Positions 32,093 through 41,444 of a stretch of 64,000 nucleotides of DNA are shown one piece after another. Positions within the stretch are counted from its first letter, which is position 1; the number at the start of each line of letters is the position of its first letter. The position numbers and the translations under genes are program-made. Under the pieces are notes generated by a model that was not told the DNA's origin, did not search any database, and saw only the letters and a list, made by a program, of their open reading frames with translations. This DNA comes from an uncultured Erythrobacter sp. (lineage in GTDB: Bacteria; Pseudomonadota; Alphaproteobacteria; Sphingomonadales; Sphingomonadaceae), in the NCBI GenBank assembly GCA_947501005.1, contig CANMTU010000001.1, positions 310,001-374,000 on the forward strand, in the 5' to 3' direction.

Positions 32093-32791
32093 GTGGACGC
32101 CTTCTGGCAGGGAATACGCTTCGTCGTATTCGACATCGACGGCACGCTGTATCACCAGGAAAAGCTGCGCCGGCTCATGCTGCGCGCGCTGCTGCTCGAC
32201 CTCGCGCGGACGGGCAATACCCGCACGCTGAAGCTACTGCGCGCCTACCGCAAGGAGCGCGAAACGATCGCCGAAACCGAGATCGACGATTTCGAAACGG
32301 TGCTGCGGCAACGGATCGCCGATCGGCAAAGCTGTTCCGGGGTGGCGGTGGATGCCATCGTGTCCGAGTGGATCGACCGGCGGCCCTTGCCCTATCTGCG
32401 CCGTTGCGCCGTAGCCGGCGTGCAGGAGGCGTTTGCGAAGGTGCGCCGCTCGGGCCGGATGATCGGCGTGCTGTCCGACTATCCCGCCACGGCCAAGCTT
32501 GCCGCGCTTGGCCTTGAAGCGGACTTCATGGCGGGGGCGGGCGATCATGGCGTGCAGCGCATGAAGCCGCATCCGGCGGGGCTCCAGCATCTGATCGCGC
32601 AGGCCGGGGTGCCGGCGGCCTCCACCCTCATGGTCGGCGACCGTGAAGAACGCGATGTCGCGGCGGCACGCCGGGCAGGCACGCGCTGGCTCCTGCGCAC
32701 GGCGAAACCCAGCCTCGAGGACAACCGGTTCGCCACCTTTCTCGACGCGCCATTCGATGTGATCCCGCTCCTTCATCCCGAACCTGCGTGA
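32093..32791 (+). CDS. HAD-superfamily phosphatase in the UbiA operon
   Basis: 232-residue haloacid-dehalogenase-type hydrolase. Motif I is VVFDIDGTL (D14 and D16), a helical cap follows (about 25-95), motif II is VLSDYP, motif III the lysine in MKPHPAG, and motif IV VGDREERDVAAA. The GTG start lies one base after the stop of the UbiA-type gene, and the end overlaps the GtrA start. In the inferred pathway it would remove the 5-phosphate from polyprenyl-phosphoryl-ribose phosphate, a job done by a different phosphatase family in mycobacteria. General phosphatase activity is well supported; the substrate is inference from the neighbours. Confidence 0.85.
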   Translation: MDAFWQGIRFVVFDIDGTLYHQEKLRRLMLRALLLDLARTGNTRTLKLLRAYRKERETIAETEIDDFETVLRQRIADRQSCSGVAVDAIVSEWIDRRPLPYLRRCAVAGVQEAFAKVRRSGRMIGVLSDYPATAKLAALGLEADFMAGAGDHGVQRMKPHPAGLQHLIAQAGVPAASTLMVGDREERDVAAARRAGTRWLLRTAKPSLEDNRFATFLDAPFDVIPLLHPEPA

Positions 32792-33198
32792 AGAAGCTCC
32801 TCGATCTGGGGCGCCTCGCCGCGCGATACGCCGTTTCCGGCGGGGCGGCCGCAATCGTCGATCTGGGCGCCTTCGCCGTGCTTCATCACGTGCTGACGAT
32901 GGGTATCCTTCCCGCCGCGATTGCGAGTTACGGTCTGGCGGTGGTGTTCAACTACGTCTTCTCATCCGCCTTCGTCTACAAGACACCCCTCAGCGGGCGG
33001 CGGTTCGTGGTTTTCTTCCTCGCGGCGTCGCTGGGTCTGGGCGTCAACACCGGCGTAACCCTCGCATCGGTTTCCGTTCTCGATGCGCCGGCCATCCTGG
33101 CAAAGATCATCGGCATCGGCGTGGCGTTCGGGTTCAACTTTCTGCTGGCGACGTTCGTCGTCTTCCGCCCGGCGCGTACCAGCGGAGGGAATGCGTGA
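32788..33198 (+). CDS. GtrA-family membrane protein
   Basis: 136-residue protein with four membrane segments of the GtrA/DPMS-associated family, which is linked to transbilayer movement of polyprenyl-phosphate sugars. The family pattern RYAVSGGAAAIVDLGAFAVL at the N-terminus and FGFNFLLATFVVF at the end are present. The GTG start overlaps the HAD stop codon by four bases and the end overlaps the next gene. Its position between a polyprenyl-sugar synthesis pair and a GT-C transferase fits a flippase role. Confidence 0.88.
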   Translation: MKKLLDLGRLAARYAVSGGAAAIVDLGAFAVLHHVLTMGILPAAIASYGLAVVFNYVFSSAFVYKTPLSGRRFVVFFLAASLGLGVNTGVTLASVSVLDAPAILAKIIGIGVAFGFNFLLATFVVFRPARTSGGNA

Positions 33199-34895
33199 TG
33201 ACGGCGGTGGCGCGATCGGCCCCGGACGACCACCTGTCCGTTTCGCCGCACAGGTCGGCCGATGCCTTCACGGTTGCGATCCTGGCGCTGGTCCTCGTGG
33301 GGGCGGGGCTGCGGCTGTGGGCATATGGGGGCGGGCGATCGCTCTGGCTCGACGAGGCGATGATCGCGCTCAACATCATCCACCTGCCCTTGTCCGAATT
33401 GTTCGGGCCGCTGCAGTTCGATCAATTCGCGCCGCTGGGCTGGATCGCGCTCGAGAAGGCCTCTTTCGCCGTCATTCCGGGTTTCGAATATAGCCTGCGC
33501 CTGCCCGCGCTCATGTTCGGCATCGCGGCGCTCGGCGTATTCTGCTTTCTCGCCAGACCGTTGCTGCCAAGAGGCGAGGCCGCACTGGCGGTCGCGCTGT
33601 TCGCGATCAGTGCCAATCTGATCTACTATTCCGCCGAGGCAAAGCCCTACATCCTCGACGCGTTCTTCTCCGCGGCCATTCTCGCGCTCGCGCATCGCAG
33701 CCTTATCCGCCCGGCGGAGCGGATCAGGCTCACGGTCTGGCTCGCGGTGACCGGGGCGCTGTGCACGGTCCTGACATTCGGCGCGCTTCTCGTTCTGGCA
33801 GCGGCGGGTCTGGTCCTGTTCGCCGCGGCGACAACGCGCCGGGATCGCCCGTGGATCATTGCCCTGATCCTGACCGGCGCGCTGTGGTGCTGCACCTTCG
33901 GCATCCTCTATCTCGCCCATTACGGGGAGTATTCGGCCAATATCGGCGAGGATACCTTCGCGGTCTACTGGACCGAGGGCTTCGCGCCCGCGCCGATCAG
34001 CCGCAGCGGCATCGTCTGGTACGCCAAGACCGCGCATATGCTGCTCAACGTCATCCATAACGGTGTGAGCAATATGATGCTCGTCACCGGGGCGAACGCC
34101 GTGTTGACGGGCGGGCTGTTGCTGATCGGGCTTGTCACCTTCCTGCGCCGCGCATTCTGGTCCGGTCTGTTGTTCATCCTGCCGCTCCTGTTCGCCGTGC
34201 TGGCCTCGGCGATCGAAGCCTATCCGATGATGGGACGGTTCCAGTTGGCGCTCGCCCCGCCAGTTATCATTCTCATTGCCCGCGGCACTGGAGCGGTGGC
34301 GGGATTGTTGCGCCGCGAACGGACCGCCTTTGTCGCAGTGGCAGCATTGCTTCTGGCGACACCTGTTGCGTCCACCCTTTTCCAAGCCTTCCAATCTCCC
34401 CCATGGTCGGTGCAGGAAATCGAACCTGACCTTGCATATGTCGCGCGCAATGCGCGGGCGGGCGATCTGATCGTCGTCCCTCCGAAGACGCTCCCGGCCT
34501 TCCTGCTCTATGCCTCGCGGGACCGGACGCTTGATGGCATGCCGGTTCTCACGCTGGGGAGCCCGCAAGGGACAGCGGGCTGCGATCAGGCCGAATCCGT
34601 TTCCGAACCGGGATTGCGCCGGATGTGGTTTCTCGTTTCCCATGTTTCGAAGCTGGAGTCGAAAGACAATGCTGCCTTTCTTGCGGCGTTTGCGTCCAAT
34701 GCGACTGTGAGGAAAGTGCCGAGTGGCACTGGAACGAAGCTGTACGAGATCTTTGCTGATGCGCCGGACGGGTTGCCGGTCAAGGCGGCGGTTTGCCGGA
34801 ATGCGATCGGGCTGTCTCCGTTCGAGCGAAAGCTGGCCGAGGGGGCCGGCCTTGTTCCCGCCGCATCGAAGGTTTGCGGAGTGTGCGCTCGCTAA
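33198..34895 (+). CDS. GT-C family membrane glycosyltransferase-like protein
   Basis: 565-residue polytopic protein with about eleven membrane segments and a C-terminal soluble region of roughly 150 residues. It has the GT-C layout: the first periplasmic loop carries the acidic motif SLWLDEAMIALN, like the DE/DD pair of ArnT/PMT-type enzymes, and a later loop has YYSAEAKPYILDAFF. Such enzymes use polyprenyl-phosphate sugars as donors on the periplasmic face. It starts with ATG at 33198, overlapping the GtrA stop, with a GGAGGG ribosome site; GTG at 33195 is possible. Four cysteines occur in the tail. The acceptor is unknown. Confidence 0.8.
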   Translation: MTAVARSAPDDHLSVSPHRSADAFTVAILALVLVGAGLRLWAYGGGRSLWLDEAMIALNIIHLPLSELFGPLQFDQFAPLGWIALEKASFAVIPGFEYSLRLPALMFGIAALGVFCFLARPLLPRGEAALAVALFAISANLIYYSAEAKPYILDAFFSAAILALAHRSLIRPAERIRLTVWLAVTGALCTVLTFGALLVLAAAGLVLFAAATTRRDRPWIIALILTGALWCCTFGILYLAHYGEYSANIGEDTFAVYWTEGFAPAPISRSGIVWYAKTAHMLLNVIHNGVSNMMLVTGANAVLTGGLLLIGLVTFLRRAFWSGLLFILPLLFAVLASAIEAYPMMGRFQLALAPPVIILIARGTGAVAGLLRRERTAFVAVAALLLATPVASTLFQAFQSPPWSVQEIEPDLAYVARNARAGDLIVVPPKTLPAFLLYASRDRTLDGMPVLTLGSPQGTAGCDQAESVSEPGLRRMWFLVSHVSKLESKDNAAFLAAFASNATVRKVPSGTGTKLYEIFADAPDGLPVKAAVCRNAIGLSPFERKLAEGAGLVPAASKVCGVCAR

Positions 34896-35408
34896 CTGCT
34901 CGGGCAATCGCTTGTGGGCGTGCGGCAGCGAATCGGTGAAGCGAGCGATCGACTTTACGGAATTGCCAAGTAGCTGGGTCTACACGAGCCGGTCGAGGGT
35001 TGGGTCCAATCGCCGTATTTCCCAGGGAGTGTAGGCCGTTCGACGCGCAGCTTCACACCGACTGATTTGGTACGATGACATCCACCAGCACAACGGCAAC
35101 ATTCCGATCACGTCGAAACGGGAATTTCGCCCGGCCGCCTCGCCCTGTTCGACTCACTGTGCTTCGCTGTCGTTCGCCGCTAAGGCCTGACCAGCCGTCA
35201 CGCGGCGCGCACCGTTCAAAGCATCGCCGCAAGGAACAGCCCGCCCCGGCGCACAACCTATCGTCGAAAGACGCCGGGAACCCGCCGCCGAACCAAACAA
35301 CCCAAATCTCCCGCGAACGTATTGCACAAGGCAGGCGAGCCGAAGGCATGAAGCTTCAAACCAACCCGTCCGCCGACACCCGCCGCCAAACGCAACGGTT
35401 CCTCAAAC
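34896..35408. other. Gene-free stretch between the GT-C gene and the efflux operon
   Basis: 513 bases. Composition is less GC-rich than the coding DNA and the reading frames are short and arginine-rich. No tRNA, clear hairpin terminator or gene remnant could be recognised. The two flanking genes converge here, so no promoter is needed. Confidence 0.4.
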
Positions 35409-36884
35409 CTAATCGTCGCGGAACATGCTCACCGTTTCGCCGCCGGCTCCGCCGCCGAGCGCCACGAACAATGTCGCGCGGTTCTGCAGCCAGGCACGTT
35501 CGGTGGCGAGCAATTGCTGCTGCGCGCTGAACAGATTGCGCTCGGCGTCGAGGACTTCGAGGTAGCTTCCCACCCCCTCGCGATACCGCAGGCGGGCGAT
35601 GCGCGCGATCCGCTCCTGCGCGGTCACGGCGCGGCGCAGCGTCTCGACCTGTTCGGCGAGCCAGCGGCGGCCCGCCAACGCGTCGCTGACCTCGCGAAAG
35701 GCGGTCTGCACGGTGCGGTCGTAATTGGCGACCTGTTCGACTTCCAGTGCCCGGGCGAGGTCGAGGTTCGCCTCACGCGCACCCCAGTCGAAGATCGGCA
35801 GGGAGATGCTCGGTCCGAAACTCCAGCCCAGGCTGTCATCCGAAAACAACCCGTCGAGGCTGTTCGAGGACAGGCCGGCATTGCCGGTGAGCGAGATGGT
35901 CGGGAAGAACGCCGCGCGGGCCGCCCCGATATTGGCCCGGGCCGCGCGCAATCGTTCTTCCGCCGCCACGATGTCGGGCCGGACCAGCAGAAGGTCGGAG
36001 GGAAGCCCCGCCGCCAGCCGCCGATCGTCGCCCTGCGCCGCCAGGCCGAGGCCCGGCGGAAGGTCCTCGGGTATGGTCCCGCCCACCAGCACCGCAAGCT
36101 GATTGCGCAGCCGCGCCAGCGCCAGCCTTTCGCTCGCCAATTGCTGTTCCGCCTGGGTGAGCAGGGTTTCGGCCTGCCGGTAGGGCAGGGCGGAGGTCAC
36201 GCCGCTTTCCAGCCGCAGCTGCGCGATCCGCAGACCCTCGCGCCGGCTTTCGGCGGTCGCTTCGGCAAGCGCGATCTGCTCCTCGGTCTCGACGATCTCG
36301 AAATAGGTCGTCGCGGTGTCGGCGATCAGCGAAAGGTAGAACGCCCGCTGCGCCGCGACGGTGGCGAGGAATTCGGCACGTGCCGCCTCGCTCAGGCTGG
36401 CGAGCCGACCCCAGAAATCCAGTTCGAAGGCGCTCACGCCGACGCCGACATCGAAGCGGTTGAAGCTGATCGTGCTCGGCGCCCCCTCGACATCGCCCGT
36501 ATCGAGCGCAGGGTTCACGCCGAGCGGCTGGCGCGTGCGCGTGGCCCCGCCGGTCCCCACCACGGTCGGCAATTCGCGGCTGTCCTGAATACGATAGCGC
36601 GCCCGGGCCTGCTCGATCCGCGCAGTGGCGGCGAGCAGGTCGCGATTGTTCTGGAGCGCGGAAGCGATCAGGCCGGTCAGCCGCGGATCGGGGAACCACT
36701 CACGATAGGACAGCTGCGCGGCGACCACTTCGCCATCGGGCCGGTAGTCCGGATCGAAGGCGGGCGCGGTCGCGGGCTCGGGCCGGATATGCTCGGGCGC
36801 CATGCTGGCACAGCCGGTCAGCAGGCTGGCGGTGAGGGCGGCGGCAAGGACGGCCTTGCCGGTGGGGTACGGTCGGCGGATCAT
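35409..36884 (-). CDS. RND efflux outer-membrane lipoprotein (NodT/OprM type)
   Basis: TolC-like outer-membrane channel of a tripartite RND pump. It has 491 residues. The N-terminal lipoprotein signal has lipobox LLTGC at about residue 24. Two repeated outer-membrane-efflux domains follow (about 60-250 and 270-470), with family segments YREWFPDPRLTGLIASAL, LSLIADTATTYFEIV and GVGSYLEVLDAERNLFSAQQ. The start codon overlaps the stop of the inner-membrane pump gene by four bases, so pump and channel are made together. Substrates cannot be deduced; solvents, bile-type compounds or antibiotics are usual. Confidence 0.93.
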   Translation of the reverse strand: MIRRPYPTGKAVLAAALTASLLTGCASMAPEHIRPEPATAPAFDPDYRPDGEVVAAQLSYREWFPDPRLTGLIASALQNNRDLLAATARIEQARARYRIQDSRELPTVVGTGGATRTRQPLGVNPALDTGDVEGAPSTISFNRFDVGVGVSAFELDFWGRLASLSEAARAEFLATVAAQRAFYLSLIADTATTYFEIVETEEQIALAEATAESRREGLRIAQLRLESGVTSALPYRQAETLLTQAEQQLASERLALARLRNQLAVLVGGTIPEDLPPGLGLAAQGDDRRLAAGLPSDLLLVRPDIVAAEERLRAARANIGAARAAFFPTISLTGNAGLSSNSLDGLFSDDSLGWSFGPSISLPIFDWGAREANLDLARALEVEQVANYDRTVQTAFREVSDALAGRRWLAEQVETLRRAVTAQERIARIARLRYREGVGSYLEVLDAERNLFSAQQQLLATERAWLQNRATLFVALGGGAGGETVSMFRDD

Positions 36885-39800
36885 CTCGTGCTCCCCCCTT
36901 CGATTGCCGGGTTCTCGTCGCCGGAGAGCGGGCCGGTGGGGTGCCGGTCGCCCTCGTGCCCGCCGGTCGCCACGGGTCGCTTGCGGCTGATCTTGCGCCG
37001 TACCAGCAGGTACAGCATCGGAATGAGGAAGATGCCCAGCACGGTTGCCGCGATCATTCCGCCCGCGACCCCGGTGCCGACCGCGATGCGGCTGGCCGCG
37101 CCCGCGCCACTGGCGAGTACCAAGGGCACCATGCCCATGGTGAAGGCGAGCGAGGTCATGATGATGGGCCGCAGCCGCAGCCGCGCCGCCGCCTTGACCG
37201 CGTCGATCCGCCGCAGCCCGCGTTCCTCCTCCTCGATCGCGAATTCCACGATCAGGATGGCGTTCTTGGCGGCAAGGCCGATGATGGTAATCAACCCGAC
37301 GTTGAAATAGACGTCCGCCGAAAGCCCGCGCAGCATCGAGAACAGCACCGCGCCCAGCACGCCCATCGGCACGATCAGCAGCACGGCGAGCGGGACCGCC
37401 CAGCTTTCGTACAGCGCCGCCAGCACGAGGAACACCACCACGACCGACAGGCCGAGCAGCAGGCCGATCTGGCCGCCGGCCTGCTTTTCCTCGTAGGAAA
37501 TGCCGGTCCATTCGTACCCGATGCCAGGCGGCAGTTCGCTGGCCATCTCTTCCATCGCGGCGAGCGCCGCGCCGGAGGATTCGCCCGGCGCCGCCATCCC
37601 CGCCAGCGTCATCGCCGGATAGCCGTTATAGCGCGCAAGGCTGGCCGGCGCGGCGCTCCATTCGGCGGTCGCGAAGGCGTTGAACGGCACCAGCTCGCCC
37701 TCGGCATTGGGGATGCGCAGGCCCAGCACGTCGTCTGGCGTCATGCGATAGGGCGCGTCCGCCTGCACCAGCACCTGCAGCACGCGGCCCTCGCGGTTGA
37801 AGTCGTTGGCATAGGCCGAGCCGAAGGCGATCGAGAGCGCGGCGTTGACATCGGTCAGCGACAGGCCGAGCGCGCGTGCCTGCACCCGGTCGATGTCGAT
37901 AGCGACTTCGGGGCTCGGCCCCTGATCCTCGGGCCGCAGATTGGCGATGACCGGGTTCTGCCCCGCCATGCCAAGCAATTGGTCGCGCGCCGCGGTCAGC
38001 GCCTCACGCCCCAATCCGCCACGGTCCTGCAATTTGAGCGTGAAGCCGCTCGCCTGGCCGAGCGACTGGATCGCCGGCGGCTGGATCACGAAGGCGATGG
38101 CGCCTTCGACCTGGCTGAACACGCCCATCGCCTGCCCGAGCATCTCGGCCGCGCCGCTGCCCTCGGCGGTGCGTTCTTCCCACGGCTTGAACGCGGCGAA
38201 CATGATGGCGTTGTTCTGGCCCGATCCGAAGAAGCTGAAACCGCGTACCACGACGAGGTCCTCGACCTCCTCGCGGGCCATCCAGAAATCGGTGATCGGC
38301 TCGAGCGCTTCGTCGGTCCGCTCCTGCGTGGCGCCGGGGGGGGCCTGCACGGCGGTGATCAGGAAGCCCTGATCCTCGGTCGGCAGGAAGGCGGAAGGAA
38401 GCCGCGCGAATAGCAGCACGGTCACGAGGCCGAGCGCGAGGAACACCGCGAAGGCCCGCAGCGGACGCGAGAGGATGCGGTCGTTGGCGCGGCCGTATTT
38501 CTCCTGCATCCGCGCGAACCAGCGGTTGAACCGGACGAAGAACCGCGCCGACAGGTTGCGCACCCGGGCGAGCCATCCGCGCCAGCCGGGCTGCGCCTCG
38601 GCCGATCGGTCGATCTCGACCTCGCCCCCCTCGCCGTGCCCCTGGGCGATCGGCTTGAGGAAGGTCGCGCACAGGGCCGGCGTCAGCGACAGGGCGAGGA
38701 AGGCGGAGAAGAAGATGGCGATCGACAATGTGACCGAGAACTGGCGGTAGATCCCGCCCGTCGACCCCGGGAAGAACGCCATCGGCACGAACACCGCGAT
38801 CAGCACCAGCGTAATGCCGATGATCGCGCCGGTGATCTGCCCCATCGCCTTTCGGGTGGCCTCCAATGGGGGAAGCCCTTCCTCGCGCATGATGCGCTCG
38901 ACATTCTCGATCACGACGATGGCATCGTCGACCAGGATGCCGATCGCCAGCACCATGCCGAACAGCGACAGCACGTTGATCGAGAACCCGAACAGCCACA
39001 GCCCGAGGCACGCGCCCGAAAGCGCGATCGGCACGACCAGTGTCGGGATCAGCGTGGCGCGCCAGTTCTGGAGGAACAGGAACATGACGAGGAAGACCAG
39101 CACCATTGCCTCGGCCAGGGTCTTCACGACCTCTTCTACCGATGCTTCGACGAAGGGCGTGGTGTCGTAGGGGATCGACCAGGCGACATCGCCGGGCAGG
39201 CCGGAGGAAAGTTCCGCCATCCGTTCCCTGACGCCTTCGGCCGCCGCCAATGCATTGGCCCCGGTGGCGAGCTGGATCGCCATACCGGCCATCGGCTTGC
39301 CGTTGAGGGTGGTCGAGGTGGCGTAGGACTGGGCGCCGATCTCGACCCGCGCGACCTCGCCCAGCCGCACCACCGCCGCGCCGGTGCTGGCGCGCAGGAT
39401 GATGTTCTCGAATTCCTCGGCCGTGGTGAAGCGGCCATCGGTGGTGATGGTGGCGGTGATCTGCTGCCCGTCGGCAATCGGCTGCGCGCCGATCGATCCG
39501 CCCGCCGTCTGCGCGTTCTGTTCGCGAATGGCGGCAAGGACCGCACTCGGCGAGAGGTTGTAGGACGCCAGCGCATCGGGATCGAGCCAGATGCGCATCG
39601 CATATTGCGACCCGAACAGGGTCACGTCGCCGACCCCGCCCACGCGGCGCAGTTCGTCGATCACCTGCGTCGCCGCGATATTGCCGAGATCGGTCGTATC
39701 GAGCGCCCCGCTCTGCGAAGTCAGCGCGACGATCATCAGGAAGCCGGCATTGGCCTGGCGCACGGTGATGCCCTGGCGGCGGACCTCTTCCGGCAGCCGC

Positions 39801-40147
39801 GCCTCGACCGTGCTGAGGCGGTTCTGCACCTCGGTCTGCGCGATGTCGATATCGGTCCCCGCCTCGAAGGTCAGCGTGATCGTCGCCGTGCCGTTCGAGG
39901 CGCTGGAGGAGGACATGTAGAGGAACCCCTCGACCCCGTTGAGCTGCTGCTCGATCACCTGGGTGACGTTCTGCTCCAGCGTCTCGGCATCGGCACCGGG
40001 ATAGGCGACGTTGATCGCCAGCGATGGCGGCGCGACCTCGGGATATTGCTCGATCGGCAGGGCGCGCAGGGCGATGATCCCCGCCAGGAGGATGCCGAGC
40101 GACACCACCCAGGCGAAGATCGGCCGGTCGATAAAGAAACGCGCCAT
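36881..40147 (-). CDS. RND multidrug efflux permease (AcrB/MexB type)
   Basis: Proton-driven inner-membrane pump of the hydrophobe/amphiphile efflux-1 family. It has 1088 residues, slightly longer than AcrB because of an acidic and basic insert of about 35 residues near position 500. Family motifs are clear: N-terminal MARFFIDRPIFAWVVSLGI, VLAIGILVDDAIVVIENVER with the two proton-relay aspartates in membrane helix 4, and AAKNAILIVEFAIEEEERGL in helix 10 with the relay lysine region. It is the middle gene of mfp-permease-channel, three bases after the adaptor stop. Confidence 0.96.
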   Translation of the reverse strand: MARFFIDRPIFAWVVSLGILLAGIIALRALPIEQYPEVAPPSLAINVAYPGADAETLEQNVTQVIEQQLNGVEGFLYMSSSSASNGTATITLTFEAGTDIDIAQTEVQNRLSTVEARLPEEVRRQGITVRQANAGFLMIVALTSQSGALDTTDLGNIAATQVIDELRRVGGVGDVTLFGSQYAMRIWLDPDALASYNLSPSAVLAAIREQNAQTAGGSIGAQPIADGQQITATITTDGRFTTAEEFENIILRASTGAAVVRLGEVARVEIGAQSYATSTTLNGKPMAGMAIQLATGANALAAAEGVRERMAELSSGLPGDVAWSIPYDTTPFVEASVEEVVKTLAEAMVLVFLVMFLFLQNWRATLIPTLVVPIALSGACLGLWLFGFSINVLSLFGMVLAIGILVDDAIVVIENVERIMREEGLPPLEATRKAMGQITGAIIGITLVLIAVFVPMAFFPGSTGGIYRQFSVTLSIAIFFSAFLALSLTPALCATFLKPIAQGHGEGGEVEIDRSAEAQPGWRGWLARVRNLSARFFVRFNRWFARMQEKYGRANDRILSRPLRAFAVFLALGLVTVLLFARLPSAFLPTEDQGFLITAVQAPPGATQERTDEALEPITDFWMAREEVEDLVVVRGFSFFGSGQNNAIMFAAFKPWEERTAEGSGAAEMLGQAMGVFSQVEGAIAFVIQPPAIQSLGQASGFTLKLQDRGGLGREALTAARDQLLGMAGQNPVIANLRPEDQGPSPEVAIDIDRVQARALGLSLTDVNAALSIAFGSAYANDFNREGRVLQVLVQADAPYRMTPDDVLGLRIPNAEGELVPFNAFATAEWSAAPASLARYNGYPAMTLAGMAAPGESSGAALAAMEEMASELPPGIGYEWTGISYEEKQAGGQIGLLLGLSVVVVFLVLAALYESWAVPLAVLLIVPMGVLGAVLFSMLRGLSADVYFNVGLITIIGLAAKNAILIVEFAIEEEERGLRRIDAVKAAARLRLRPIIMTSLAFTMGMVPLVLASGAGAASRIAVGTGVAGGMIAATVLGIFLIPMLYLLVRRKISRKRPVATGGHEGDRHPTGPLSGDENPAIEGGSTR

Positions 40148-40150
40148 GGC

Positions 40151-41323
40151 TTACTGCGCTCCGCGCGCGCGGGCAGGGGCAGGGGCAGGGGCGGGGGCGG
40201 GAGCTTGTCCGGTCGGCGTGCGAACGATCTGGACCGGCGCGCCGGGGCGAACCTTCTGCAGATTGCTCACGATCACCCGGTCGCCCACCTTGAGACCGCT
40301 TTCGACGATCCAGCGCCCGTCGACCATCGCGCCCAGCTTGACCGGCCGGATCGCGGCCTGCCCCTTCGCGTCGACCACGAACACGGTGCCACCGTCCTCG
40401 GTCAACGAGACGGCGCGTTGCGGCACGGTCAGCCCGTTCTGGACCGAGCCTGCGAAGATCCGCGCGCGCACGAACTCACCGGGCAGTAACAGGCTTTGCG
40501 GATTGGGGAATTCGGCGCGCAATTCGACCGTGCCGGTCTGCTGGTCGACCGAATAGGCGAGGAAGTCGATGAAGCCGGGGATCGGATATTCGGTCCCGTC
40601 GCTGAAGGTCAGGCGCACCTCGACCCGGTCGTTCTCGTCGAGATCGAGTTCGCCGGCGGCCATCGCGCGGCGGATGCGAAGCACCTCGCTCGCCGCCTGG
40701 GCGAAGCTGACATAGACCGGCGAGATCTGCTCGATCCGGGTCATCAGCGTGCCTTCGGCCTGGCTGACCAGCGCGCCTTCGGTGACCTGCGCACGGCCCA
40801 CCCGGCCCGCGATCGGCGCGCGCACCGTGGTATAGCCGAGTTGCAGCGACGAGGCTTCGAGCTGGGCGCGGATCTGCGCCACATTCGCCTCGGCCTCGCG
40901 CGCGGCGGCCAGCGCGGCGTCGTATTCCTGGCCGCTGATGGCGTTCTCGGCGACGAGCGGGCGATACCTTTCGACCACGGCGCGTGCATTGGTGGCAGTG
41001 GCTCTGGCGCGCTGCAACGATGCCTCCGTCTGAGCGTAGCTTGCCCGCAATTCGCGCGGGTCGATCCGGAACAACGGTTGCCCGGCGCCGACATCGGTGC
41101 CTTCCTCGTAAAGCCGTTCCTGCACGATGCCGGTCACCCGCGCCCGCACCTCGGCCACCCGCACGGGTTCGACCCGGCCCGGCAGTTCGATGACGTTGGG
41201 CACCGTCTCGCCCGCCACCGTGACCACGCGCACCGGCACCGCCTGCTCTTCGGGCGGCGCCTCCGCACCGGAACAGGCGGAGAGGAGGAGGCAGGCGGCC
41301 AGACCGGCAAGGATGGGCTTCAT
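40151..41323 (-). CDS. RND periplasmic adaptor (AcrA/MexA type) lipoprotein
   Basis: Membrane-fusion protein that joins the pump and the outer-membrane channel. It has 390 residues from the ATG at 41323, with a lipoprotein signal ending LLLSAC. It has the expected lipoyl (about 60-85 and 180-200), alpha-hairpin (about 95-165), beta-barrel and membrane-proximal parts, with RVTGIVQERLYEEGTDVGAG and APIAGRVGRAQVTEG. An in-frame ATG at 41374 would bury the signal, so it was not chosen. The C-terminal tail is an Ala-Pro repeat encoded by six-base tandem repeats at about 40170-40200, likely variable in length. It is divergent from tetR across a palindromic operator. Confidence 0.94.
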   Translation of the reverse strand: MKPILAGLAACLLLSACSGAEAPPEEQAVPVRVVTVAGETVPNVIELPGRVEPVRVAEVRARVTGIVQERLYEEGTDVGAGQPLFRIDPRELRASYAQTEASLQRARATATNARAVVERYRPLVAENAISGQEYDAALAAAREAEANVAQIRAQLEASSLQLGYTTVRAPIAGRVGRAQVTEGALVSQAEGTLMTRIEQISPVYVSFAQAASEVLRIRRAMAAGELDLDENDRVEVRLTFSDGTEYPIPGFIDFLAYSVDQQTGTVELRAEFPNPQSLLLPGEFVRARIFAGSVQNGLTVPQRAVSLTEDGGTVFVVDAKGQAAIRPVKLGAMVDGRWIVESGLKVGDRVIVSNLQKVRPGAPVQIVRTPTGQAPAPAPAPAPARARGAQ

Positions 41324-41388
41324 GGCAGTAACGGCTTTCACGAGAATTCCAGAACGGGTTCCAGCCCCGTTCATTGTGCGAGTGCGAA

Positions 41389-41408
41389 GGTGTAATAGTG
41401 ATTACACC
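41389..41408. promoter_or_regulatory. TetR operator of the efflux operon
   Basis: Perfect inverted repeat GGTGTAAT-agtg-ATTACACC in the 121-base gap between the divergent adaptor and tetR genes. It has the size and symmetry of AcrR/TtgR-type operators and can block both promoters. Confidence 0.75.
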
Positions 41409-41444
41409 CTTGCCCCGCAACCCGCTTTGCTAGAGCCTTGCCGA

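Noticed and set aside
32976..34907. A 643-codon minus-strand frame across the GtrA and GT-C genes
   Set aside because: It is rich in Arg, Gln and Glu and is the shadow of membrane-protein codons.
38636..40489. Long plus-strand open frames (617 and 490 codons) across the RND permease
   Set aside because: They are Arg/His/Gln-rich shadows of the permease gene with no family signature.
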